From contig JAAWSG010000001.1 in assembly GCA_022801435.1 (NCBI GenBank), forward strand, positions 1 through 64,000: a stretch of 64,000 nucleotides of DNA, read 5' to 3'. Of this stretch, positions 16,966 through 25,752 are shown one piece after another; the stretch's first letter is position 1, and every line of letters starts with the position of its first letter. The position numbers and the translations under genes were made by a program. This DNA is from Lawsonibacter sp. GTDB taxonomy: Bacteria; Bacillota; Clostridia; Oscillospirales; Oscillospiraceae. The notes under the pieces are model-generated. The model saw only the letters and a list, made by a program, of their open reading frames with translations, searched no databases and was not told the origin of the DNA.

Positions 16966-17673
16966 ATGAGAATGAGAAAAAAAGCCAACCTGGATACCCG
17001 AATGGAGCGCTGTGCCGGGCTTCTGATCTCCGACCCCGAAGGTATGCGGGGCCGCTGGCGGGAGCTCTTCCCCCAGGCCCGGCAGGTGCGGCTGGAGATC
17101 GGCTGCGGGAAGGGCCGCTTCTCCGCAGAGACCGCCCGGCAGAATCCGGATGTGCTCTATCTCGCCCTGGAGCGGGTCCCGGACGCCATGATTGTGGCCA
17201 TGGAGCGCTGTCAGGCCCAGGGTCTGACCAACATCTTCTTCATCGACGGGGACGCCGCCGCCCTGCGCAGCTACTTCGCCCCAGGGGAGGTGGACCTGCT
17301 CTACATCAACTTCTGCGACCCCTGGCCGGGGCTGAAGCACGCCCGGCGGAGGCTGACCCACCCCCAGTTCCTGGTGCTCTACCGGGGCGTCCTGAAGACA
17401 GGGGGAGAGATCCACTTCAAGAGCGACAACCGGGACCTGTTCGAGTGGTCCCTGTTCCAGTTCCCCAAGGCCGGATTTGCCCTGTCGGAGGTCACCCGCG
17501 ACCTGCACGGGGCAGGCTGTCAGGGGGTGATGACCGACTATGAGGAAAAATTCCACCTCCAGGGGGTCCCCATTAACCGCTGTGTGGGACGGATGGAGGC
17601 CATGGACCCGGAACCCGAGTTTGTCCCCATCCCGGGACCCGATGCCTCCCGCCGGCGGTCAGGAGAGGACTGA
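16966..17673 (+). CDS. trmB: tRNA (guanine-N7-)-methyltransferase
   Basis: Uses S-adenosylmethionine to methylate N7 of G46 in the variable loop of tRNA. The 235-residue protein shows the SAM-binding LEIGCGKGRF (about 43-52), the acidic position in YLALERVPD (about 66-74), NFCDPWPGLKHARRRL (about 117-132; the usual motif is N-F-S-D-P-W-P, here with Cys) and a C-terminal TDYEEKF (about 187-193). The first of two nearby ATGs is chosen because AGGAG is 10 bases upstream. The TrmB assignment is firm. Confidence 0.95.
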   Translation: MRMRKKANLDTRMERCAGLLISDPEGMRGRWRELFPQARQVRLEIGCGKGRFSAETARQNPDVLYLALERVPDAMIVAMERCQAQGLTNIFFIDGDAAALRSYFAPGEVDLLYINFCDPWPGLKHARRRLTHPQFLVLYRGVLKTGGEIHFKSDNRDLFEWSLFQFPKAGFALSEVTRDLHGAGCQGVMTDYEEKFHLQGVPINRCVGRMEAMDPEPEFVPIPGPDASRRRSGED

Positions 17674-17687
17674 TCCAGAGACGTATG

Positions 17688-17713
17688 CAGGGACACGGCA
17701 GGCCGTGTCCCTG
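17688..17713. repeat. Perfect 12-base palindrome element, copy 1
   Basis: CAGGGACACGGC and its reverse complement are separated by two bases. There is no T-run, so it is not a classic terminator. A very similar element lies at 23279-23300, also just after a plus-strand gene. Candidate REP-like short palindromic repeat. Confidence 0.6.
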
Positions 17714-17758
17714 TATTGGCGTGGTCTGGTCCGCTTGTGCTGAAAAATGGAAAATCTT

Positions 17759-17789
17759 AGAAGCCGGAAGGGGGCTTCATCTATTTTTT
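17759..17789 (+). terminator. Probable terminator after trmB
   Basis: A short stem GAAGCC/GGCTTC with a 7-base loop, followed by ATCTATTTTTTT, about 85 bases beyond the trmB stop. Confidence 0.5.
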
Positions 17790-17844
17790 TCTGGTGGGGG
17801 CAGGTTTTTTCAGAAAATTTGGGTATAATTCCCTGCAAAAGGGT

Positions 17845-17874
17845 TTGACGGGGAGGGGCCAGGTTTGTTATACT
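17845..17874 (+). promoter_or_regulatory. Predicted promoter of glgP
   Basis: TTGACG and TATACT separated by 18 bases, 54 bases before the glgP ATG. Confidence 0.55.
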
Positions 17875-17927
17875 TTCGCCATAAGGCATTACAGACACCG
17901 TTTTCAGAGGAAAGGAGACTGAACCCT

Positions 17928-20207
17928 ATGCAGTTGAACGAACAGCTGTGGCAGCTGACCCAGGATCGCTTTGGACGGGCTCCCGACCAGTGCAGCGACC
18001 GCCAGCTGTACGAGGCCCTGCTCTTGCTGACCCGCCGCATGGCCCAGGACCGCCCCGCCCCCGACGGAGGAAAGAAGCTCTACTACTTCTCCGCGGAATT
18101 TTTGATGGGCAAGCTGCTGTCCAACAACCTGCTGGCGCTGGGCCTGCACGCCGAGGTAAAGCAGCTCTTGTCCGACCTGGGCCGGGATCTGGGCGTCATC
18201 GAGTCCATGGAGCCCGAGCCCTCCCTGGGCAACGGCGGGCTTGGACGGCTGGCGGCCTGCTTCCTGGACTCCATCGCCGCCCTGGGACTGCCCGGAGACG
18301 GGGTGGGGCTGAACTACCACTACGGCCTGTTCCGGCAGGAGTTCCAAAACCACCGCCAAACCGAGGAGCCCGACCCGTGGATTGAGCCGGACAGCTGGCT
18401 GATCCCCACGGAGCGGTCCTTCCTGGTCCCCTTCGGCGGCTTCGACCTGAAGGCGGTCCAGTACGACATCGCCATCCCCGGGGCGGGGAACGGGTACGCC
18501 AACCGCCTGCACCTCTTCGACGTGGAGCAGCCCGCCGCCGCTCCCTGGGTGGGCATCCGGTTCGACAAGGGGGACATCCCTCACCGGCTGACCGCCTTCC
18601 TCTACCCGGACGACAGCGATGAGGCGGGCCGCCTGCTCCGGGTCTATCAGCAGTACTTTATGGTCTCCGCCGGCGCGCAGCTGATTTTGGCCGAGCTGGA
18701 GGAGCGGGGCTTTACTCCCCAAACCCTGTCCGACCATGTGGTCATTCAGATCAACGACACCCACCCCTCCATGGTCATCCCCGAGCTGGTCCGCCTGCTC
18801 ACCCAGCGGGGCCTGAGCTTTGACGAGGCGGTGGACCAGGTGAGCAAGACCTGCGCCTACACCAACCACACCATCCTGGCCGAGGCTTTGGAGAAGTGGC
18901 CCCTGTCCTTCATCCAGACGGCGGCGCCCCAGCTGGTCCCGGTCATCCAGGAGCTGGACCGCCGGGCGCGGGAGGCCCACCCCGACCCCAAGACCGCCAT
19001 CCTGGACGAGGCGGGACGGGTACACATGGCCCATATGGATATCCACTACGGCTTCTCGGTGAACGGAGTGGCCGCCCTCCACACGGAGATTTTAAAGAAC
19101 ACCGAGCTAAAGCCCTTCTATACCATTTATCCAGAAAAGTTCAACAACAAGACCAACGGCGTCACTCTGCGCCGGTGGCTGGAGGCCTGCAACCCCGGGC
19201 TGACCCAGTTCATCGACACCTGCATCGGGACGGACTGGCGGCGGGACCCCAAGGAGCTGGAGGGCCTGCTGGGCTTCGCGGCTGATCCGACGGCGCTGGA
19301 CCGGCTTCTGTCCGTGAAGGAGGAGAACAAGCGCCAGCTGTGCCGGGTCATCTGGGCGGTACAGGGGATTGAGCTGGACCCCAAGTCGGTCTTTGACGTG
19401 CAGATCAAGCGTCTGCACGAGTACAAGCGGCAGCAGATGAACGCGCTGTATATCATCCACCAGTATCTGGAAATCAAGGCCGGACGCCGCCCCGCTCAGC
19501 CAGTGACGGTCATCTTCGGAGCCAAGGCCGCCCCCGCCTATGTGATGGCCAAGCACATCATCCACCTGATTCTGTGCCTCCAGCAGCTCATCGACACCGA
19601 CCCCCAGGTCCGGCCCTGGCTGCGGGTGGCCATGGTGGAGAACTACAACGTCACCTGGGCGGAGCGACTCATCCCCGCCTGCGACATCTCCGAGCAGATT
19701 TCCCTCGCGTCCAAGGAGGCCAGCGGGACGGGCAATATGAAGCTGATGGCCAACGGCGCGGTGACTCTGGGGACCCTGGACGGAGCCAATGTGGAGATCG
19801 CCCAGCTGGTGGGGCAGGACAACATCTACACCTTCGGGGCCCGCAGCGACGAGGTCATCAAGCTCTACACCGGGGACCGCCCTGACGGACGGGGATACGA
19901 CCCGCTGGCCTGCTACCACCGCCCCGAGGTGGAGAAGCTGGTGGACTTCCTGGTCTCCCCCGAGCTGCTGGCCATCGGAGACCCGGCCAGCCTGTCCGCG
20001 CTGTGGCGGGATATGAAGAACAAGGACTGGTTCATGGCCCTCCTGGACGTGGAGGAGTATATCCAGGCCAAGGACCGCTGCATCCGGGACTATGCCGACC
20101 GGCGGAACTGGGCCCGGAAGATGCTGGTCAACATCGCCAAGTCGGGGTACTTCTCCTCCGACCGCACCATCCGCCAGTACAACGAGGATATCTGGCATCT
20201 CTCCTGA
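17928..20207 (+). CDS. glgP: Glycogen/starch/alpha-glucan phosphorylase
   Basis: Releases glucose-1-phosphate from the non-reducing end of alpha-1,4-glucans using phosphate and pyridoxal phosphate. The 759-residue length is slightly short of the usual ~800. Diagnostic blocks are EPSLGNGGLGRLAACFLDS (about 98-116), QINDTHPSM (about 276-284), NNKTNGVTLRRWL (about 406-418), KRLHEYKRQQ (about 495-504) and the PLP-binding lysine in SGTGNMKLMANGA (Lys605). The ATG at 17928 follows AAAGGAGA and removes a poorly conserved leader. No other glycogen genes are adjacent; the amylosucrase-like enzyme 8 kb upstream could supply alpha-glucan. Confidence 0.97.
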   Translation: MQLNEQLWQLTQDRFGRAPDQCSDRQLYEALLLLTRRMAQDRPAPDGGKKLYYFSAEFLMGKLLSNNLLALGLHAEVKQLLSDLGRDLGVIESMEPEPSLGNGGLGRLAACFLDSIAALGLPGDGVGLNYHYGLFRQEFQNHRQTEEPDPWIEPDSWLIPTERSFLVPFGGFDLKAVQYDIAIPGAGNGYANRLHLFDVEQPAAAPWVGIRFDKGDIPHRLTAFLYPDDSDEAGRLLRVYQQYFMVSAGAQLILAELEERGFTPQTLSDHVVIQINDTHPSMVIPELVRLLTQRGLSFDEAVDQVSKTCAYTNHTILAEALEKWPLSFIQTAAPQLVPVIQELDRRAREAHPDPKTAILDEAGRVHMAHMDIHYGFSVNGVAALHTEILKNTELKPFYTIYPEKFNNKTNGVTLRRWLEACNPGLTQFIDTCIGTDWRRDPKELEGLLGFAADPTALDRLLSVKEENKRQLCRVIWAVQGIELDPKSVFDVQIKRLHEYKRQQMNALYIIHQYLEIKAGRRPAQPVTVIFGAKAAPAYVMAKHIIHLILCLQQLIDTDPQVRPWLRVAMVENYNVTWAERLIPACDISEQISLASKEASGTGNMKLMANGAVTLGTLDGANVEIAQLVGQDNIYTFGARSDEVIKLYTGDRPDGRGYDPLACYHRPEVEKLVDFLVSPELLAIGDPASLSALWRDMKNKDWFMALLDVEEYIQAKDRCIRDYADRRNWARKMLVNIAKSGYFSSDRTIRQYNEDIWHLS

Positions 20208-20217
20208 CCAATACAGC

Positions 20218-20252
20218 AAACGGCCTCCCCAATGCCGGGGAGGCCGTTTTTT
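20218..20252 (+). terminator. Terminator of glgP
   Basis: AAACGGCCTCCCC and its complement around a 4-base loop, ending in TTTTTT, 11 bases after the stop. Confidence 0.92.
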
Positions 20253-20260
20253 GTAGTATG

Positions 20261-20527
20261 TTAGAGGAAGATGGAGACACAGTGGAAAAAATCCACCAGA
20301 AACAGGACGGAAACTACTGCCAGAACCACATAGGCGGCAGTCTTCACCGCCCGGCTGGAGCTCTCCCGCGCCATCAGCCAATCGTGGACTCCCCACAGGG
20401 CCAGGACCGGCCAAAGGGGGATGGGCAGCAGAACTGAAAGACAGGTCAGCACCCCCAGTATCTGCCACCGCCGCGCGGAGTCATGCAGCAGCTCCCGCCA
20501 GCCCTTACACATACAGGTTTCTTTCAT
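20261..20527 (-). CDS. Small membrane protein of unknown function
   Basis: An 88-residue protein with two predicted membrane segments (about 24-46 and 62-85) separated by a short polar loop with HDWLMARESSSR. The N-terminus contains two cysteines (MKETCMCKG). The ATG at 20527 is chosen because GGGAGG lies five bases upstream; an ATG ten codons earlier has no such site. It is downstream of the DUF1846 gene on the same strand. No family is recognised. Confidence 0.6.
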   Translation of the reverse strand: MKETCMCKGWRELLHDSARRWQILGVLTCLSVLLPIPLWPVLALWGVHDWLMARESSSRAVKTAAYVVLAVVSVLFLVDFFHCVSIFL

Positions 20528-20661
20528 AAACGCCTCCCGTTCTGTCGAAACTGCCAATTCCTATCCCGGCATCGGGACTCTCTATGTACATCCTATCATA
20601 CCCAGCCCCAAAAGTCAAGGGCGGTGAAAGAAGGTCCCCAATTCGCCCTCATGTTCCCATA

Positions 20662-22149
20662 TTATCGGTGATAGAGGTTATTGGTCTGGTAGCGGGGCTC
20701 GCAGGTGAGCTGGAGGCCCAATTTTTTATAGGTACTGCTGTCCGCCGGGGAGAGGATGACCGAGCAGTGGGCCTGACATCCCTTGAGGGCGGCCAGCTGC
20801 TCCAGGGCGCGGGCGGCCATAGGCTCCTGGTTGGCGGAGGAGGCCAGGGCGATGAGCACCTCGTCGCTGTGCAGCCGGGGGTTGGCGGAGCCCAGAACCT
20901 GCACCTTGACGGTCTGGATGGGCTGGATGGCGCTCTGGGCGATGAGGTGGACCCCGTGGCCCCCCGCTCCGGACAGGTGCTTCAGCGCGTTGAGGAGCGC
21001 CGCGGCGGAGCAGCCCATCAGCTGGGAGGTCTTGCCGCTGATGAGGGTCCCGTCCGCCAGCTCGATGGCCATGGCGGGTTCCCCGGTGGACTCCGCCAGC
21101 TCGTTGGCCAGAGCCACCACCGGGCGCAGCTGGGCGCTCACCCCCGCCTGCTGCATAAGGAGCTCCAGCTTGTACACCGCGCTGTCCGAGCCCCTGCCCT
21201 GCCGCCGCTCACACAGGGCGTCGTAGTACCGCCGGATGATCTCCTGCCGGGCGGCCTGCTGACAGACCTCGTCGTCCACGATGCAGTTCCCGGCCATGTT
21301 CACCCCCATGTCGGTGGGGGACTGGTAGGGACAGGAGCCGGTGATTTTTTCAAACATGGCAGCCAGCACGGGGAAGACCTCCACGTCCCGGTTGTAGTTC
21401 ACCGTGGTCACCCCGTAGGCCTGGAGGTGGAAGGGGTCGATCATATTCACATCGTCCAGGTCGGCGGTGGCCGCCTCATAGGCCAGGTTCACCGGGTGCT
21501 TCAGGGGCAGGTTCCAGATGGGGAAGGTCTCAAACTTGGCGTATCCGGCCACCACGCCCCGCTTGTGCTCGTGGTAGAGCTGGCTGAGGCAGGTGGCCAT
21601 CTTTCCGCTGCCCGGGCCGGGGGCGGTGACCACCACCAGGGGGCGGGAGGTCTCGATATACTCGTTGCGGCCGTAGCCCTCATCGCTGACAATCCGGGCG
21701 ATGTTGTGGGGATAGCCCTCGATGGGGTAGTGGCGGAACACCTTCAGCCCCAGCCCCTCCAGGCGGAGCTGGAAGGCGTCGGCGGCGGGCTGGCCGGTGT
21801 ATCGGGTGACCACCACTCCGCCCACATACAGCCCCCGGCCCCGGAACTGGTCGATCAGCCGGAGCACGTCGCTGTCGTAGGTGATGCCCAGGTCCCCCCG
21901 CACCTTGTTCTTCTCGATGTCGCCGGCGTTGATGGCGATGACGATCTCCGCCTTGTCCCGCAGCTGCTCCAGCATCCGCAGCTTGCTGTCCGGCTCAAAT
22001 CCGGGCAGTACCCGGCTGGCGTGGTAGTCGTCAAACAGCTTGCCGCCAAACTCCAGATAGAGCTTGCCTCCGAACTGGGAGATCCGCTCCCGGATGTGCT
22101 GGGATTGGGTGTGCAGATATGCCGTGTTGTCAAAACCGGGTCTTCCCAT
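20662..22149 (-). CDS. DUF1846 family protein
   Basis: A 495-residue cytoplasmic protein closely matching DUF1846, a family of about 500 residues with solved structures but no settled function. Recognisable blocks are the N-terminal FDNTAYLHTQSQHIRERI, KAEIVIAINAGDIEKNK (about 66-82), VVVTAPGPGSGKMATCLSQL (about 172-191, a P-loop-like stretch) and the PTDMGVNMAGNCIVDDE segment (about 273-289). The ATG follows AAAGGGG. It is likely co-transcribed with the small membrane protein downstream. Confidence 0.9.
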   Translation of the reverse strand: MGRPGFDNTAYLHTQSQHIRERISQFGGKLYLEFGGKLFDDYHASRVLPGFEPDSKLRMLEQLRDKAEIVIAINAGDIEKNKVRGDLGITYDSDVLRLIDQFRGRGLYVGGVVVTRYTGQPAADAFQLRLEGLGLKVFRHYPIEGYPHNIARIVSDEGYGRNEYIETSRPLVVVTAPGPGSGKMATCLSQLYHEHKRGVVAGYAKFETFPIWNLPLKHPVNLAYEAATADLDDVNMIDPFHLQAYGVTTVNYNRDVEVFPVLAAMFEKITGSCPYQSPTDMGVNMAGNCIVDDEVCQQAARQEIIRRYYDALCERRQGRGSDSAVYKLELLMQQAGVSAQLRPVVALANELAESTGEPAMAIELADGTLISGKTSQLMGCSAAALLNALKHLSGAGGHGVHLIAQSAIQPIQTVKVQVLGSANPRLHSDEVLIALASSANQEPMAARALEQLAALKGCQAHCSVILSPADSSTYKKLGLQLTCEPRYQTNNLYHR

Positions 22150-22258
22150 TGTGCATTCCCCTTTCCTGCTCCTGTGTAAAAAAATACCAGCCTATTTTAC
22201 TCCAGGGGCCATGTTTCGTCAAGTGCTTTTCCGGGCGGAAACGGACGAAGTTCAGGGC

Positions 22259-22287
22259 TTGAATTAGCGGGCGGCCAGTGCTATACT
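22259..22287 (+). promoter_or_regulatory. Predicted promoter of the three-TM membrane protein gene
   Basis: TTGAAT and TATACT separated by 17 bases, about 64 bases upstream of the ATG, in the gap between divergent genes. Confidence 0.5.
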
Positions 22288-22350
22288 GAGGCGGAAAAGC
22301 GCAGGAGCCGGAGGGTGTTCCGGCCCTGCGGCAGAGGAGGGCGGTGCGGG

Positions 22351-23274
22351 ATGGCACAGGGACCGGAGAGAAAAATTTTTTTGAAGTGGCCATGGAACTG
22401 GCTTGTCTGCGGGCTGTTTTTCGTGGGCGCGGGGGCGCTGATCGGCTATCTGTGGAGCGGGCTGCTGGCGGCGGGGTTTCTTTGGGTGCTGGGGAGGCGG
22501 CATCCCAACGCCGTTCCCCAGGGGGGCTACTGTCTGGACCGGACCCGGAAGCGGCTGGCCCGGCTGCTGTGGTCTCTGCTGTACCTGCTTCTCGCCGCCG
22601 GGTGCGGGGTGGTGTTTTTTATGGGGCTGGGAGAGGACAAAGCCGCCTGGGAGCTCCAGGACTGGGCCACAGAGGCGGTGGCCGGGGGAGGATTTGTGCT
22701 CTTTGCCTTCTGCTGCCTGTATGAGACCTATACCGACCTGCGGGACGCCTTCTGCCCCGGGAGGAGCCGCCTGGCCCAGTCCATCCGCGCCCAGCTCCCC
22801 TGCCCGGAGGAGGCCCCGCCGGTGGAGGAGCTCTTTGCCATGGTGGACCGGGACATTGAGGCCGGCGGGCTGTGGTTCGGCCGGGTGGCTGTCGGCAGGG
22901 AGTGGGTGCTGGGGGATGACGTGTCCGCCCTCTCCCGTATCCGGGGGGTCTTCCCCAGGGACGAGATCAAGGTCCGATACACCAATGGCCGCAGCCAGAG
23001 CAGCCGGGTCATCGAGCTGTACATCGTGGACGACCGGCGGCAGGTCCAGACCACCGGCCTGCGCAGACCGGGCGACCTCCAGGGGGCGGTGGACTGTTTG
23101 AGAAAACGGGTCCCCGAGGCGGCGTTCGGGGAGTACGGAAGCGGGGAGTGGTCCGCGTTCCTCCACCAGACCGAGGAGGAGTGGCAGGCCAGGGAGCGGG
23201 CCTTCCGCCGCCGCCGGGAGCAGAGGCTGGCCGGGGAGCGGCAGGGGATGGGGAACGCGGGACACGGTCTGTAG
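22351..23274 (+). CDS. Membrane protein of unknown function with soluble C-terminal domain
   Basis: A 307-residue protein. Three hydrophobic segments lie in the first third (about 11-45 with a break, 70-90 and 107-125). About 180 soluble residues follow, containing VAVGREWVLGDDVSALSRI (about 179-197) and an Arg/Glu-rich end. The GREWVLGDDVSAL-type stretch suggests a small beta-rich sensor-like domain, but I cannot name a family. The ATG follows GAGGAGG with about 10 bases spacing. It is transcribed convergently toward the EF-G paralogue, with a shared hairpin between them. Confidence 0.7.
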   Translation: MAQGPERKIFLKWPWNWLVCGLFFVGAGALIGYLWSGLLAAGFLWVLGRRHPNAVPQGGYCLDRTRKRLARLLWSLLYLLLAAGCGVVFFMGLGEDKAAWELQDWATEAVAGGGFVLFAFCCLYETYTDLRDAFCPGRSRLAQSIRAQLPCPEEAPPVEELFAMVDRDIEAGGLWFGRVAVGREWVLGDDVSALSRIRGVFPRDEIKVRYTNGRSQSSRVIELYIVDDRRQVQTTGLRRPGDLQGAVDCLRKRVPEAAFGEYGSGEWSAFLHQTEEEWQARERAFRRRREQRLAGERQGMGNAGHGL

Positions 23275-23278
23275 CATG

Positions 23279-23300
23279 GGGACACGGCAAGCCGTATCCC
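23279..23300. repeat. Palindrome element, copy 2
   Basis: GGGACACGGC, AA, GCCGTATCCC: the same core as the element at 17688-17713 with one mismatch in the stem, again just after a plus-strand coding region. Confidence 0.55.
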
Positions 23301-23318
23301 TGCATTTTCAATCGAAAG

Positions 23319-23353
23319 CCGCGCCCCCTCCCGAAAATAGGGAGGGGGCGCGG
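23319..23353. terminator. Terminator hairpin between convergent genes
   Basis: A 14-base perfect repeat (CCGCGCCCCCTCCC) with a 7-base loop, five bases past the EF-G paralogue stop. T-richness is moderate on both sides, so it may serve both genes. Confidence 0.65.
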
Positions 23354-23357
23354 TGTA

Positions 23358-25433
23358 TTACGATTCCTCCTGCATGGCCTTGGCGGCGGCGATGGCCTTC
23401 TCCTGGGCGGCAGGGGGGCAGTCCTCATAGCGGATGAAGTGGAAGGTGTAGGACCCGCGGGATTGGGTCATGGCCCGCAGGTCGATGGCGTAGCTGGTCA
23501 TCTCGGCCATGGGAACCTCGGCCTCCAGCACCTGCTCCCCGTCGCCGGCGGGGTTCATGCCCATCACCCGGCCCCGGCGCTTGGTGATATCCCCCATCAC
23601 GTCCCCCATGTAGCTGTCGGGGATGGTGACCTTCAGCTCGCCGATGGGCTCCAGCAGGACAGGGTTGGCCTCGGGCATGGCAGCCTTATAGGCCAGCTGG
23701 GCGGCGGTCTTGAAGGCGATTTCGGAGGAGTCCACCGGGTGGTAGCTTCCATCGTAGAGCACGGCCTTCAGGTTGACCACCGGGTAGCCCGCCAGCGGCC
23801 CGTGGACGCAGGCCTCCCGCAGCCCCTTCTCCACGGCGGGGAAGAAGTTCTTGGGCACCGAGCCGCCGAAGACCTCCTCAGCGAAGACCATCTCTTCCTC
23901 CTCCATGTTGGGCTCGAAGCGAATCCACACGTCGCCGAACTGGCCCGAGCCGCCGGTCTGCTTCTTATGCCGCCCCTGCTTCTGGACGGTCTTGCGGATC
24001 TTCTCCCGGTAGGGGACCCGGGTCTCGCTGAGCACGGCCTCCACATTGAAGCGGCTCTTCAGCTTGCTGACCAGCACGTCCACCTGGATGTCCCCCGCGC
24101 CGGTGAGGACCAGCTGGTGGGTCTCCCCATTGTTGACCAGGGTGAAGGTGGGGTCCTCCTCGTTCAGCCGGTACAGGCCCTGGGCCACCTTGTCCTCCTG
24201 TCCCCGGGTCTTGGGGGCGATGGCCACCGAGTAGCAGGGCTCGGCGAAGGGGATCTGCTTCAGGGCGACCACCTTCCGGCTGTCGCACAGGGTGTCCCCC
24301 GTCTTCACCTTGTCCATCTTGCCGATGGCGCCGATATCGCCGCAGGAGAGCTCCTTGACCTCCTCGGCCCGCTTGCCCTTCATCACATACAGGCGGCCCA
24401 GCTTCTCGGCGGAGCCGGTGCGGGAGTTGACCAGGGAGAGGTCGGAGGTGATGACCCCGGACAGGACCTTGATGAGGGAGTACTTGCCGTACTGGTCGGA
24501 GACCGTCTTAAACACGAAGGCCGTGGGCACGCCGCCGGGGGAGACCACAAACTCCTCCGTCTCGCCGTCCTGGCGGGTGGCCTTGTGGTAGTTGCCCTCC
24601 ATGGGGGTGGGCAGGAGGTCCACAATGTAGTCCATCAGCATCAGGGAACCCATGCAGTTCACCGCGGAGCCGCACAGCACCGGGAAGAGGGACAGCTCCC
24701 GCACTCCCTGGCGCAGGCCCTGGATCATCTCCGGGTAAGTGAAGCTTTCCCCATCGAAAAACTTGTTCATAAACTCCTCGCTGGTCTCGGCCACCGACTC
24801 CTTCAGGGACTCATAGAACTCGTCAATGACGCCGGCCTTGCTCTCAGGCAGCTGGATCTCCACCCGCTGGAGCTTCTGCATCTCATAGGCCCGCTTGTTG
24901 AGCACGTCGATGATGCCGGTGACCTTCTTGTTTTCGTCCCAGATGGGGACCACCAGGGGGGCGATCTTGTTGCCGTACTTGGCGCGCAGGGCCTCGAAGG
25001 TGGCGTTGTAGTCGGAGTTGTCCTCATCGGTCTTGGAGATGTAGATGAAGCGGGGCATATTCCGCTCCTCGCAGTACTTCCAGGCCTTCTCCAGACCCAC
25101 CGAGACGCCGTCCTTGGCGGAGCAGACGATAATGGCGGCATCGGCGGCGCGGAGGGCCTCCATCACCTCTCCGGAGAAGTCAAAGCTGCCCGGGGTGTCC
25201 AGCACGTTGATCTTGCAGCCCTTGAACTCCACAGGGGCCACCGCCAGGGAGATGGAGATCTGACGCTTGACCTCTTCAGGGTCGTAGTCGCACACGGTGT
25301 TCCCGTCGGTGGCCTTCCCCATGCGGTCGATGGCCTTGGTCATATACAGCAGGCTCTCCGCCAGGGCGGTCTTTCCGTTGCCGCCGTGTCCCAGCAGGCA
25401 GATGTTGCGGATGTTTTGTACAGAATAGCTCAT
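23358..25433 (-). CDS. Elongation factor G paralogue (EF-G-like translational GTPase)
   Basis: A 691-residue EF-G-shaped protein. The domain order is GTPase (1-270), domain II, domain III, domain IV and domain V (ends about 670). The P-loop is GHGGNGKT (15-22) rather than GHVDAGKT. The G3 motif is DTPGSFDF (79-86), with Ser at the place of the catalytic His, and G4 is SKTD (133-136) instead of NKxD. These changes mark the EF-G-like paralogue group found beside canonical FusA in many Firmicutes, not the housekeeping factor. The ATG at 25433 follows AAGGAG. It is transcribed alone from a good promoter. Its precise role in translation is unknown. Confidence 0.9.
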   Translation of the reverse strand: MSYSVQNIRNICLLGHGGNGKTALAESLLYMTKAIDRMGKATDGNTVCDYDPEEVKRQISISLAVAPVEFKGCKINVLDTPGSFDFSGEVMEALRAADAAIIVCSAKDGVSVGLEKAWKYCEERNMPRFIYISKTDEDNSDYNATFEALRAKYGNKIAPLVVPIWDENKKVTGIIDVLNKRAYEMQKLQRVEIQLPESKAGVIDEFYESLKESVAETSEEFMNKFFDGESFTYPEMIQGLRQGVRELSLFPVLCGSAVNCMGSLMLMDYIVDLLPTPMEGNYHKATRQDGETEEFVVSPGGVPTAFVFKTVSDQYGKYSLIKVLSGVITSDLSLVNSRTGSAEKLGRLYVMKGKRAEEVKELSCGDIGAIGKMDKVKTGDTLCDSRKVVALKQIPFAEPCYSVAIAPKTRGQEDKVAQGLYRLNEEDPTFTLVNNGETHQLVLTGAGDIQVDVLVSKLKSRFNVEAVLSETRVPYREKIRKTVQKQGRHKKQTGGSGQFGDVWIRFEPNMEEEEMVFAEEVFGGSVPKNFFPAVEKGLREACVHGPLAGYPVVNLKAVLYDGSYHPVDSSEIAFKTAAQLAYKAAMPEANPVLLEPIGELKVTIPDSYMGDVMGDITKRRGRVMGMNPAGDGEQVLEAEVPMAEMTSYAIDLRAMTQSRGSYTFHFIRYEDCPPAAQEKAIAAAKAMQEES

Positions 25434-25507
25434 AGTCAGTTCCACTCCTTATCGTTTGGTATCGCCCTGAACAAACGGCTGAACAGGTGCGTTACACGCT
25501 ATTGTTT

Positions 25508-25536
25508 ATTATACACGAAAGGGGCCGTTCTGACAA
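25508..25536 (-). promoter_or_regulatory. Predicted promoter of the EF-G paralogue
   Basis: On the minus strand TTGTCA and TATAAT are separated by 17 bases, about 75 bases before the start codon. Confidence 0.65.
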
Positions 25537-25671
25537 CTGTTTTTTTGAGGGATTTTGGGCGGACGGGAAAAGGGGCGGGCGGCCCTCTCCCAGAACCCGG
25601 GCCGGCGGCGGGGTGTTGATAAATTCGATGAATTCATTTGAACTTCCAATCCGTCTTTGGGGCCCTTTTCC

Positions 25672-25701
25672 TTGACAAATTTACCAAGTGATCTGTACAA
25701 T
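25672..25701 (+). promoter_or_regulatory. Predicted promoter of the MerB-like gene
   Basis: TTGACA and TACAAT separated by 18 bases; the MerB-like ATG follows about 52 bases later. Confidence 0.65.
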
Positions 25702-25752
25702 TCAATCTGTCACAGGTAAATATTGACCAAAAAGAGAAAGGGTGTATCAACC

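Noticed and set aside
14250..16988. Open frame of over 900 codons on the minus strand across the VanW gene
   Set aside because: Antisense to clear VanW, DUF2461 and repeat coding; composition is Gly/His/Val-rich low complexity produced by GC-rich codons; no ribosome site.
23148..25619. Open frame of over 800 codons on the plus strand across the EF-G paralogue
   Set aside because: Antisense shadow of a conserved translational GTPase; no family motif.
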